Assembly (NCBI RefSeq): GCF_043641665.1
Contig: NC_092181.1
Coordinates: forward strand, 6,813,918 to 6,877,917
Source: Enoplosus armatus
Lineage: Eukaryota; Chordata; Actinopteri; Centrarchiformes; Enoplosidae
Reading direction: 5' to 3'
DNA: 64,000 nucleotides
Below the pieces are notes generated by a model. It saw only the letters and a list, made by a program, of their open reading frames with translations. It searched no databases and was not told the DNA's origin. Numbering within the stretch: the first letter of the stretch is position 1; every line of letters starts with the position of its first letter. The position numbers and the translations under genes are program-made. Positions 13,331 to 23,700 of the stretch are shown in pieces.

Positions 13331-13951
13331 CAACACGTTCGTGCTGTCAACATGCTCACAGTGACAACACTAACGCGCCCCAACGTAACCCTCCTCTCCG
13401 TTTAAAAAGTGGGACTGGAAAAAAGAAAAAAGGTCTCTAAAATGTTGTTTGTTTCATATTTTGTTCTTTCACTTGGCTGTAAATGCTGTTTCAAAGCTCC
13501 ACGCTGCCGAGGAGTAGGGAAGAAATACTGAATACCTCCTTAAAGGTTGTCTAATACTCAGAGCAGCCTATAAACCTTAAAAAAAATCCCCTGAAAAAAC
13601 ACCCAACAAGGACATGACCTCAGTGTCTTCAATTGGAGCAACAGCCCTGTCACTTTAGTGTTACTCTGGTGTGTGTGTGCTTCTTAAAACTTGTTGCATT
13701 GCCGATTTCCTGAAGAGGATGATGCAAACCATGCTGCCATTTGGAGACGATCATTAGTTCCCCTCCTGTGTCTCACATCAGTGATGAAGATAGAATATGA
13801 CCATGAAGACAGCAGCCTTTCCTGACTGCTTGTGTCAGTGCAGTTAACGGTCAACAGCCTACACATGGCACCTCGCCCCTGCAGCTGGCACCGACACACT
13901 GCAGCAGTAAACCATTTTTATCCTGCCTGGTGTTTACTAGAAGCCTCCGGA

Positions 13952-13972
13952 CCCCCCCCCCCCCCCCCCCCC
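13952..13972. repeat. 21-nt poly(C) tract
   Basis: An uninterrupted run of 21 C residues followed by CTCCGTCCCTCCC-type sequence, about 400 bases upstream of the ppp1r27 start. Pure C/G runs of this length are easily miscounted in sequencing. Confidence 0.9.
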
Positions 13973-14210
13973 TCCGTCCCTCCCTCTCAGCCATTGGGAT
14001 GTCACCACTATCTTTAAGTGGGAAGCATCTGGGTGTATGTGGGGAGTGACAACAGAGGCAGAGGTTACTGGCTGTCATGTCTGGAGACGTGAGCTGGATC
14101 AGAGGCTTGTGACAGGCTGGTGGGATGGATCTGACCAGAGGGCTACTCATCTTCCAAATCTTGCCACTGGATCTGTGAGGTGTCGCGTCCTAAAATAGCC
14201 CGACTGAGAG

Positions 14211-14217
14211 TATAAAG
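14211..14217 (+). promoter_or_regulatory. ppp1r27: TATA box of ppp1r27
   Basis: TATAAAG lies 155 bases upstream of the ppp1r27 ATG, so the transcript would start near 14240 with a 5' UTR of about 125 bases. A CTAAAATAG element just upstream (about 14190-14198) looks like a MEF2 site but has one A too few for the strict consensus. A TATA promoter suits a tissue-restricted gene; the human orthologue is, from memory, expressed mainly in muscle. Confidence 0.55.
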
Positions 14218-14365
14218 AGACCCACGGGGAGGCCTGGCCTTCAGAGGAACAGCTCCACTGTCGACACACATCGGGAAGAAAGTCAAGCTTAATCTTTGCA
14301 AGGGTGTTGCTGGATTCAACCTTTTTTTTTCTGCAAGAGCTAAGGAAAATCCAACTCTGACCAGG

Positions 14366-15755
14366 ATGAAGTACTATCAGTGCCCCGTGTCCCAGACCAT
14401 GGAGATCAAGGCTTACACCCAGGACTGCGGCGTCCCAGTCAGCTGCAAGAGCTCGGCTTCTCTGAAGCCAATCCGCAGTGTGCACTTCCCCAATGACATT
14501 GTTTTCCAGGACTACGTGCGACATGGCGAGCTGGAGAGGATCGGACGTTTCATCCGAGCCAGCAGGGTCAACCTGGACACCATCTATCACTCCGGTGAGA
14601 GCCCATGAAACGTTCACATCGCCCTGAACCAGGAAACGCTCACACGGTTGCCCATCTTGCTAATTAAACCACAACATTATTCTATGCTGAACTAATGGTT
14701 GCTTCTCACCGCCCTCTCCACGTAGGCATGGCTGCTATCCACGAGGCCGTCCTGTCTGGGAACCTGGAGTGTGTGAAGCTTCTGGTCCACTACGGAGCAG
14801 ATATCCACCAGAGGGACGAGGAGGGATGGACCCCACTGCACATGGCCTGCAGCGACGGCTTCCCACACATCGCACGGTTAGCATCTAGTCTAGTCTCTCT
14901 TTTTTTTTTAACACTACACAAACAACTAAGACAACACAAAGCTCTATTATAGTCAAATTCAGACTATGTAACTTTTGTTGAACAGTAGCCACTGTTACAA
15001 GTGACAATTGAGCAAGAGTCGTAGAGTTGGCAAAGTGGCCATTTTTCTAACATTTGGCAACCAAAAGCTATACCATGCCATATCAGACCAAGATTAGTCA
15101 TAAAAATGGCTTGCCTAAACACTTTTCCTTGACCTTGATGGAAAACGCTTTATCTCCTTCCCTTTCCAGAGGATGGTCCAGTGTACCTTTCCTTAGCATC
15201 TAGAGAATTCGACCAGCTCGTACCATGGCTGCCACTTAGATACTTCTGGGTCATTTCACTCAGTTTGGGACCTTCTTAAGCAAAATAGACTATTCCATCA
15301 ACGCAACCCAAGTAAGGCTGTAGAAGCAGAACCTGTGAGTGTATTGAATTGAGTAAGACTGCTGCTGCTGATGACACTCCTAATTTCCCTCAAAAAGTAG
15401 CCAGGAAGCAGCTGACGTTACAAGTTTACACATTTGGAAGCACATACCAACACACACACACACATATTGGCTAAGTAGCTCTCCTACGCCAGAGGTAAGA
15501 CAAGCTGGGGGATCTGCCGCATTCTTGCACCCCCTTGACCTTCCTGACACTGAAATATGGCAGAAACTCGCATCAAGTTTGCAGATGTGGCAAACCAGCA
15601 AGATCTGATCTTTATATTGTGTTTCTTGCAGCTACCTCCTCTCGCTGGGTGCTGACCCTGAGCTGGAGAACGACTGCGGGGAGAAGCCGGCTGACCTCAT
15701 TGAGCCGGACAACGAGGAGCTGCTGGAGCTCTTCGGGCTGGCCGTGGATGACTGA
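14366..15755 (+). CDS. ppp1r27: Protein phosphatase 1 regulatory subunit 27 (ankyrin PP1 inhibitor), 3 exons
   Basis: Exons 14366-14594, 14726-14876 and 15632-15755 sum to 504 nt, 167 residues plus stop; human PPP1R27 (also called dysferlin-interacting protein 1) is about 154. The N-terminal part contains IRSVHFPND, an RVxF-type PP1 docking motif, followed by a helical segment (FQDYVRHGELERIGRFIR) and two to three ankyrin repeats with typical EGWTPLH and LLSLGAD signatures. The family is described as binding and inhibiting PP1 and as interacting with dysferlin. The start is the first ATG after a TATA promoter and precedes the conserved docking motif. The second donor (GTTAGC) is non-optimal but keeps frame: the Arg codon of 'IAR' is split 2+1. 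The same intron position and phase occurs in ppp1r12c in this window, which supports common ancestry of the two ankyrin modules. Confidence 0.93.
14877..15631 (+). other. ppp1r27 intron 2, no gene seen
   Basis: A 755-base intron between the second and third coding exons. It contains a short CA run near 15453-15465 and nothing else I can support. Confidence 0.6.
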
Positions 15756-16330
15756 GAACACCTGGCTTTAAAGCCGCAAACTCGTCTGAAACCCACTGCC
15801 CGGTCACCCGACTGTTCTGCAGGGATGGACAGCAAAGGCCACGTCGGTCCAGCATCCTGAGTTTTGGGGGAGCTGGTTCAGCCCTGGAGGTCTGGACTGT
15901 GGATGTGTAGTGGAGTGAGGGCTGACGGAGCCCGGTGGCTGCTCCCTGAATGGAGTGACTTGTCGCTGGTGGGGGCTGGCCTCTGATCTCCAGCAGTGGA
16001 GATTTACTGTATCCTGTAAGAGCTTCCCATCTTTTTACACTGTCGCGAACTGAATCGTTTCCTTTGAAGTTGTTGATTTTGTTCGGCATGCGGCTGGAAT
16101 CAGGAGGGCTTCTGAATGTTGTGAAACTTGAAACTGTTGTCGCCGCTCAGCTCATCGGCTCCTCTCTGAAAGCTGAGAATAGCAAAAGCAAACTTACAAA
16201 CAGTTAACACTTAGAAATTAGAAACCTGCGGGGCTTTTTTTTTTTTTTTATTCTGCCTTCTGATCACGGTTAGACTTAGTTAACTGTATGCATTAGTCGT
16301 TGTTTGTATATGACTTTTTATACTTTTTAA

Positions 16331-16336
16331 AATAAA
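16331..16336 (+). terminator. ppp1r27: ppp1r27 polyadenylation signal
   Basis: AATAAA about 575 bases after the stop codon, followed by GT/T-rich sequence (GTTTGTCTTCC). This gives a 3' UTR of roughly 0.6 kb. The gene ends tail to tail with anapc11. Confidence 0.75.
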
Positions 16337-16339
16337 GTT

Positions 16340-17160
16340 TATCAGACGATAGCGTTCAGTTTGTCTTCCATTTCCTTTGTGTCCCAGCACAGTGTGAGAA
16401 CTAAACACAAACACCATCAACAAGGTCATCAACCTTGTTTCCAGTGGGAAACGAACGACACCAAACGTCATTGTGCATTTAGCAGCTAAAAGTTCCAGGC
16501 TTTAGTTTTCTCAGTTGGAGACCAAAACAGAGCTAAGAGAAGAGTGAATATTAGACTTCCATTCGTCAGGTGGCCAGAAACACAACTCCAAATCTATGCT
16601 AAAGTTGCTCTGCGTCTGTTGGACAGGTAAGAAAATAGAAACATTCACTTCAATAAGTATGTCAAAAATATGTCAAGTGTTGTGTTTTTAGCTTGCTTTA
16701 CTGCCTCAAGTAGCCCAAAGAAATCAACTACTGCGGCTTTATAGATACAGAAACTTAGTCTAAATAGATATATGAGCTAAAATGATCAAATATTTCAAAT
16801 CTCCAATTCCATTTCAAAGGAAAAATGTGACTCTGATATAAAGTACTTATTAAGAGCCTCTTACTGGAAACACAAAACAATCTGGTTAATCTCATCAAGA
16901 GGGATTAAAGTCAGAATCGGTCAGCAGCACACTGAAATTCAGGTCATATGCTTCAAACCCGCTGCCCCAGAGGCTCCTGGGGCGATCAAGCATACTGAGG
17001 AAACAACATGTCACTCACATGTACCACGCAAAACAAGAGGCAAGCGGTGCATGTGATGTCGGGTTTTTATTTATTTAAATCACATACTAAATCTGTCAGC
17101 AGAATACAATATGCTCCAAAGGTACTCTGCATGACGTCAGACGGACAAATACAAAAACGT
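16340..17160. other. Spacer between ppp1r27 and anapc11
   Basis: About 0.8 kb of AT-rich spacer between two convergent 3' ends. On the reverse strand AATAAA signals for anapc11 lie at 17162-17167 and about 17066-17071 (TTTATT on the plus strand). I see no gene or RNA in it. Confidence 0.55.
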
Positions 17161-17217
17161 GTTTATTTACAGTCGATATAAAACATGAAATCCACCAACA
17201 GGCCTCCGTGAGGGAGC

Positions 17218-17244
17218 CTCTCTCTCTCTCTCTCTCTCTCTCTC
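17218..17244. repeat. (TC)n microsatellite in the anapc11 3' UTR
   Basis: Thirteen or so TC units on the plus strand, GA on the anapc11 sense strand, beginning 26 bases beyond its stop codon. Confidence 0.9.
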
Positions 17245-17269
17245 AGAGTCTCCGCGGGCCTCCAGAGGT

Positions 17270-18386
17270 TCATTCTTTGAACTTCCACTCCTGTCGGCAC
17301 ATGGGGCACTGCTGCTGGACCTGCTGCGAGTTCAGCCATTTCAAGATGCAGTGCATGTGGAAACAGTGGGAGCACTGACCCCAGACCAGCGGGCAGTCGT
17401 CCCCAGGCACTTTACCTGCAAAAGAAAAGTTTAACATTACAACTCAGTAACTCTTACTTAACTGTAACATCAGCACTCCTAACTGGCTATTGATACTGTA
17501 TGTTAAGCCTTCATGACGGCATCATTACAGTTCAATGTAAATTCACACACGCTCGCTGTGTTGAGTGTGTTACTGTAGTGTGAATTGTGGTTTAGTGTTT
17601 TCCAGCATTACAGTGTTACTGTACTTTACTGTATTTTAGATTATTACTGTAATCTTACAAGTGATTGAAATATCTACGGACTTGAATAAAAACAGGACAG
17701 AAAATGTTTGTACAGCCACAATCATTACTCGCCTATAGACTGGATAATCAGAAATACAGGTATGAAGTCTAGACCTAATACTGAAGTGTTAAGTCGGGCT
17801 CTAGACTTCATTATCTACAACACATGCACAGTAAAACTGCTCAATAAATAACAGTCCTTCTTATTCTTCATCATGTAAAATACAGATTCTGCAGAAATTG
17901 CCGGTTTATTGTCACTGCTGTATAACCTGCATATGTTTGACAGTATTGTTTGATAGCGACCAGTGTATTTTAAAATTAAAATCAAGTCACTGAACACATG
18001 CAATGCTGTTAGAAACTTGACATTTGTTTCAAAAGGGGATAGCAGCTTGTGTGAGGAGTCACACTTGTGGCGAAAGGACATGCCCGATCTGTTCAACTCA
18101 TAAAGACCCTGTGACATAAATCATCATTTAATTTCAGTATGGAAGTTAAGTTGTTAATAATAAGTAAGGAGTGTATGTATCCGTCCTACTGTGTGGTGAG
18201 TGTTGAAGCAGTCAGGTGCAGGAAGTTGTGGACATCCATACAGCATCCATACCATAACGCTGGCTGGGTTACTCACAGTCTGGGCAGCAGCCATTGAAGG
18301 GCATCCTGCAGATCCCACAGTTTTCATCGTTGGCCACCCACAACCAAGAGGCCACTCCGTTCCACTGTCGGATCTTTACCTTCATC
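17270..18386 (-). CDS. anapc11: Anaphase-promoting complex subunit 11 (RING-H2), 2 coding exons, frame broken by one extra base
   Basis: On the reverse strand: first coding exon 18386-18277, second 17415-17270. APC11 is the RING-H2 catalytic subunit of the APC/C ubiquitin ligase and recruits the E2. The exons encode a near-complete APC11: MKVKIRQW, then [20 protein letters not shown], then [20 protein letters not shown], and the zinc ligands of [11 protein letters not shown] and [12 protein letters not shown] at the end. The coding length is 256 nt where 84 residues plus stop need 255. The surplus base is in the AAA run (TTT at 18360-18362 on the plus strand): TGG AAA CGG is read where TGG AAC GGA (Trp-Asn-Gly) is expected. 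As printed, translation from the ATG leaves frame at codon 9 and stops early. No in-frame upstream ATG rescues the second frame, because a TAA closes it. The gene is essential and otherwise intact, so a base-call error is the likeliest cause. A non-coding first exon probably ends at 18532 (GTAAGT donor). Confidence 0.9.
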
Positions 18387-18531
18387 CTCCGTGTCCGACA
18401 GGAGCAGAGACACCCAGCAGCACACTCCCACAGGAACCAAGGCAGCACACGTTAGCATGTGAGCTAATGTTGACATTGATAACTTCTGTAACGTTACTAT
18501 GCTAGCTGTTCAGAGACATTAGCTTACTTAC

Positions 18532-18700
18532 TGGGCAGCGTTGAACGTCTCCTACAGATGTCCAACAAGAGTGAAGTTGTAATGTTCATTTACGACAAAC
18601 TAGAAATCATGTCAACAACATGCAGCTAACATTTTAGCAACCCGGGAGGAAAAAAAAGCTGTTCTTTCTTCTTCTTCTATTGAATTTCCGGCCGGCCGTG
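18532..18700 (-). promoter_or_regulatory. anapc11: Probable anapc11 non-coding first exon and promoter
   Basis: On the reverse strand a CCCA/GTAAGTAAG donor is at 18531-18526, so an untranslated exon probably lies just above 18532. A GC-rich TTCCGGCCGGCC stretch at 18686-18697 contains an ETS-type TTCCGG motif typical of housekeeping promoters. The upstream edge is a guess. Confidence 0.4.
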
Positions 18701-18771
18701 TGCGGAGTGGCGACACTGCCGCCAACAGTCAAGTTAGGGGAAAGCAGGTGGAGGGAGGGTTGTGTTAAATG

Positions 18772-19511
18772 TATATCGTCACCTTCCTAAAATAATGGCC
18801 TAAGTCATTTTTTTGACAAAAATGATTTTTTTTTTTGCCTAAATTATCTCCTCATGATGCTGGCCGCCTCTGGTAAAATCGCCTGCATCCTCAGTTGAAC
18901 AGATTATGCGAGTCTACCCCTGTAGTTTAATGGCCTATGTCAAGAGTGTGACTTAGGCAATTGTACAAGGTTTTCAAGATGGCGGCTGCTTCAAGAAGAA
19001 TGAAAATCTACCGAGCCACTGAATTTATTTCCATGATTCAGGGCTCGTCCCCTATTGGTAAGTGATGAGGTTTACTGTAATATAGGCTAGGCTATAAATA
19101 TTGCATAGTTATTCAGTCTTTTTAGTCAGCAAAATAGCTAAGTCCATGAAGCTAGCATTTAGCAAAGAGTGGAAAGGCTCCAGAATCTGTGGCTGTTACA
19201 AGTGTGTTTGTGTTGTGTTTTTATTTAATGAAAATCTCACTTGAACATAATATTAGAAATCAGAGTTGAAGGTTTAGAATTGCTTAAGTCACAAAGGCAT
19301 GTTCAAAAATTTGCCTAAGTCATTTATTCCTCTTATGTTACATAATTGACAGACATTGTTATTAGTATGTCAATAGTCATCTATTGTCATAACCTTTTTG
19401 AGTGAAATTATTGATAAATATCATATATTCAATATTTGGTTCAGTTTTTTGTGTTTTCTGAAAAACCTGAAAAAATGACTTAGGCCATTATTTTAAGAGG
19501 GTGTCGATATA
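18772..19511. mobile_element. 740-bp terminal-inverted-repeat DNA transposon, non-autonomous
   Basis: The ends are imperfect inverted repeats of about 43 bp: the left begins TATATCGTCACCTTCCTAAA and continues AATAATGGCCTAAGTCATTT; the right end, reverse-complemented, begins TATATCGACACCCTCTTAAA and continues identically. The decamer GCCTAAGTCA occurs exactly four times: + at 18798-18807, - at 18949-18958, + at 19313-19322 and - at 19476-19485. One-mismatch copies are at 18933-18942 and 19282-19291. This looks like terminal and subterminal transposase binding sites. Possible target duplications are TA or TATA, but the end sequence is itself palindromic so this is not decisive. Inside is an exon-like frame at 18979-19057 (separate entry). 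No complete transposase is present. Superfamily unknown. Confidence 0.75.
18979..19057 (+). other. Exon-like open frame inside the inverted-repeat element
   Basis: An ATG in AAGATGGCGGC context (a YY1-type and good Kozak-like setting) opens a frame reading MAAASRRMKIYRATEFISMI then QGSSPIG, ending at a consensus G/GTAAGT donor at 19058. It has the form of the first coding exon of a transposase or captured gene, left when the rest of the gene was deleted. A matching downstream exon is not evident. It may simply be chance. I do not recognise the peptide. Confidence 0.3.
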
Positions 19512-20480
19512 TTATATTGTTTTATTTAAATAAACACGTCACTGATAATGACCAGGGGGATGCCTTCACATGAGAGCACAGATCAGTCGTTTTAGCAGCT
19601 CTCTTATTGTTTAAGAGGAGATTGTGTCAGTTTACTCTTTGATTTGATCAGAGTAAGAAAAGTAAAAGCTTTATAATTTACATATCTAGATTTGTGGATA
19701 GAGTACTTTGCCAATATTGTCATTAAATTAATTCAATGCATTTTTTTTTTTTTTAGCAAGTCTGCACTTTGGAGCAGATGTTAAACACAGCTGGACAACA
19801 GTTTAGTTTGTGTTTGGTCGATCCTGGGCTTGAAACATCTGACAGGTAAGTTCAAAGCCAGAGTTTCATATTATTTTATTATTTGATTTATCATATTTAC
19901 AAAGAATAGTGATTTCATTGTTCTTTAGCTTTTGTGGTCCACAATTAGACCAAAACTATCAATAGTCAAATGACTAAAACTAATAAAGTTAAATTCAGAA
20001 TGAACTAAATGTGGCGTAGGCTGTCGTCAGGAAGTGTGCCTATGGTTTTCATATAGCTGTCCAAACCAGGTAGGTAGTACAACAAAACCAGCATAGAGCC
20101 ATTCTTTTCTTTCCACTGTTTAATCTCTATCTCATTTTCCTTACAATACTGAAGCACTCTGGTTTTTCCCAACAACATCCTCAGTTCAGTCGTTTCCTTT
20201 GCAGGGGACACTTGAACTCATGAGTGTCCTGGGAGCCACAGAAAAGCAGTAAGACACATATTCTCAACTCTCAAGCACAAGACTTTCCTGGAGCAGGTCC
20301 GGGTCAGCATATTCTTTCTTCTTCGTTGCATCAGACGAGGGAGTTTCAAAACTGCTTTGGAAAGATTTTCGTCAATGGGCTAAAATTGGTGGGATCACCA
20401 GTATGGTCCTTCATCATGCACAACATACATAAAGCTACAATATCTGTTAGTCTGCTGCTTTGTTCTTTTCCACTCTTTTT
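19512..20480. other. AT-rich spacer with two unexplained exon-like frames
   Basis: On the plus strand 19757-19845 is an 89-base open stretch between a T-rich AG acceptor and a CAG/GTAAGT donor. On the minus strand 20211-20005 is a 68-codon open frame without an ATG start, of protein-like composition (KTRVLQYCKENEIEIKQWKE in the middle) ending in TAG. Neither is recognised and neither joins to a neighbour. Otherwise this is spacer with a poly(T) run near 19741. Confidence 0.3.
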
Positions 20481-20483
20481 ATT

Positions 20484-20612
20484 TGCTGTTTTTATTTTAT
20501 GGGACTTCTGAACAGTTTCTGCTGTGGGAGAGAGACATGCAACAAAGGTCCCTGGCCAGACTTGAACAGGGGACGCAGCAGCTTATGGGCAGCGTCCCAA
20601 ACCACTGGGAAC
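20484..20612 (-). mobile_element. tRNA-derived SINE (reverse orientation)
   Basis: The reverse complement shows a tRNA-like head (CCCAGTGGTTTGGGACGCTG), a B-box-like GTTCAAGTCT, and then the phrase CCTTTGTTGCATGTCTCTCTC that I remember as following the tRNA-related part in many teleost SINEs, and a T/A-rich tail. It lies just beyond the SLC1 gene's stop codon and may form part of its 3' UTR; TTTATT on the plus strand (about 20477-20482) could serve as that gene's AATAAA. Confidence 0.7.
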
Positions 20613-20762
20613 CCCATGCATTAAAAGAATAGCTTCAGATTGACACGTCCCTCGCTCAAAAATGCTTCAAAATGAAATAAATGGGATACAAAATAAGTAA
20701 AATCATTACAAATACTAACACATTTCTAGGATAGCGTGGACTGGATCTCAAGACCAGTCCCC

Positions 20763-23700
20763 TCACTGGCCCCGAGAGTGCTCCTCTGCATCACTGTCTT
20801 GAGTGTTTTGCGGGGTGTAGAGGGTGTCATCAGAGTCCTGGCTGCTGATGTGGACCTGGATCTCATCTGGGGCGAGGCCCTCTGCATCACTGTCATGCAT
20901 CCTAGCCAGGCAAAGCACAACAAGGTCATCAGTGGTGTGAGACAAGCTGGAAAAAGGCCGGAGTGTGTCCCATCTCTGAATGACGTAGATGTGACTGAGA
21001 TCAGTCAGATTTTTTGCAGGGAGCGGATGTTTGCTGCTCCGCTCTGAGACTAGTGTGCCTCATTCCTCCTTGGAATAATCTTTTGCATCAGATTGAAAAA
21101 TGTTAAAAACTCCACGTTTTCTTTAAAATGAAAATGAAAAAAGACAGAGATCATCGAGACTTGTACCTTGTCATTTCCTGTCCCGGCTCCTCCGTCTCTT
21201 CCAGTTCTTTTTTCGACACTTGGTGAACGAGTGCCACGCCAATGCAGTCTCCCATGACGTTGACGACAGTGTTGCAGCGGTCCCTGAAGGGCACAAAGGA
21301 CATCAGACTATGAAAGCAGACACTGCACGCTGTTCGTGTAGCGGTTGTGTAGCTTGCTAATACATGACCCATTAGCGTGAAGAATAAAGCAGGTAATATG
21401 AACTATGAACAAAATTCTATTAAATAAGGATTTTAACTGTGACAAATTACACAATATACCTCAAATTACAGAACGTTATGCTAATGTAATGACCAAATAC
21501 CATCAGTTAGGTTAGCACACCGCATCATTTCCCACTCATTCTAAACTGCATGAATACAAACTGTGAGACACATGCATACATATACAAAGAAAATAAAGTT
21601 ACACTTACATTTACAAAGGATTGGCTATGAAGTTTACTGTATCCTAAAACTGTTGTGTTACAGTCTGTATGGCGCTACAGATATGTCCTTGCAACTGATT
21701 TATACATTACCTAAGTCTTCACTTGTTTAGACCAAAGTTTTAAACCTGATTTAGTAAACCACTAGTTTGAAACTAGATAATAGAGGTCAGACCAGTCGAT
21801 CCAGAAGCAGAAAAGGCAGCTGTTGTAGTCCACGCATCAGACATTTTGAATCAATCTCTAGCTCTGAACACCAGATTAAACTTACAGGAGCCATTCTACG
21901 ACCACCAGAATGGCGGCTTCCCTCGCTGGCAAACCGATCGCCGACAAAACAAACAGAGTGGTCACGGCGCCTGCAGCTGGGATCCCTGCTGCTCCTATGC
22001 TGGACACCGCTGACGTCACGCTGCAGGTCAAACACAGATACTGTACTCCTCAGTGGGTTTTTGTAAAACTGTACCACGCCAATTTAAAGTCATTAACATT
22101 AACACTGAGGAACAGGAAGAGGGGCTTACGAAAGGGTAATTAACTGGCTCAAGTCCAGATGGATGTGGTTGAGTTGGGCGATGAAAACTGCAGCGACCAC
22201 TTCGTAAAGGGCAGTTCCGTCCATGTTGATGTTGGTCCCGATGGGCAGCATGAAGCGGGTGATTCCGTTGGTGATCTTGAGTCGCTCCTCGCAGCATTGG
22301 AACGTGACCGGTAGTGTGGCAGAGCTTGGAGAAACGCACGGCAGCCTTTGTTAGTGCACTGCGTCTATGGAGAGCTTAAATCGGGCAGCTCTGATGGATG
22401 AATGTATGAATAAGCTCTCTGCGATACTACACTGTTACACCGTCTTACCTGGACGAGATGACCAGTGCGGTCAGTAAGGCCGGGAAAACCCCCTTGATAA
22501 CAGGCCAGGGGTTACGTCTCACACACAGCACATAGATCAGCGGTAGAGTTATTGTTCCATGGATTATAAGCCTGAAACACATCATATCAAATACAATTAG
22601 TGACAACAGCAAGAGTTTGCATTCACAGTGCAGCTGCTAGGTGGGAGACAACCCTCCTCCCTTGTTCAGCTCATTACACTCAGGGGTTTTTGCTGTTGCA
22701 GTCTTAGGTGGTCTGGTATGACCGGTGGACTTTGGTACCTAATTGTAGCTAATGTAAGCAAACTTTTGCTAGATATTACTTTGAGACTGACATTTCAGTT
22801 TGTCAGTGACTCCTTTATCCCATAATTGTCACAGAGTTAACACATTGCGTGATAATGCTAATGCTAAAACATCGTGTAACCGTAGCACAAGTAGAGGACA
22901 CTGATAAAGTCAGCAAAATGGCCATTATAGGGCCGTTTGCTAACGTTAGCCCACATAAGCTCCTAGTTTTATTGATCGATTCAACTCCATTTGCAAGAGG
23001 GATGTGTCATTTCTTCTGTAAAAAGCACTGCACTGAAAGCAAATCATTTTGAGAGTGATTGCCAAAAAAAACCCAATAACTGTATCACTAGTTGCTCAAA
23101 AGGTCAGAAATGCTGCAGAACGTAGAACAAAAGGCAACAGTGCTAAAACAGTAAAAGGTGAACATACCCGAGAACAACCACCACCATGAACTTTCCGAGT
23201 TTGAAGGTAGTTTCCCAGTCGTGAACCTCGGTGACATGGCTTGCAATCATGAACAGCAGTCCAATTGGCATGTAGCTGGAAAGAAAACCATGAAATGGGG
23301 AAAAAAAAGAAAAAAGAAAGGTTTCTCTCCTTTCAGAAAATGGAAGAAATCAAATGTGAGTCATGTATTTCATGGTCTGTTGTTTCACTTTACCCCAGCA
23401 TCAGTTTGACCGCACTTTTTATGACCTTGTTGAGGGCAGTGAGGACCTCCACCAGGACTTCCCCCTTTTCTCCCATTTTGTTAAGGATCACGCCAATAAC
23501 AAAGGAAGAGGCAATCAGCCCCAATAAGTTGGCTCCTTCCACGTGTTGCAGCACCAGTTGCACGTCTGTCGCATTCTGGAACGAGACCGGAGACATAATG
23601 GTCTGAGAGCAGCGTAAATGGAAACTCCACTAAAGAATCTTCATAGCAAGGGGAAAATATTTACGGCTTGCAGGCTATAATTCTGCTCATCTGCTTCAAA

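Noticed and set aside
12448..13364. Several open frames of 190-265 codons on both strands
   Set aside because: They run through the TA/TG microsatellite and encode only strings of Tyr, Ile, Cys, Val, Met, Thr and His. They are artefacts of the repeat.
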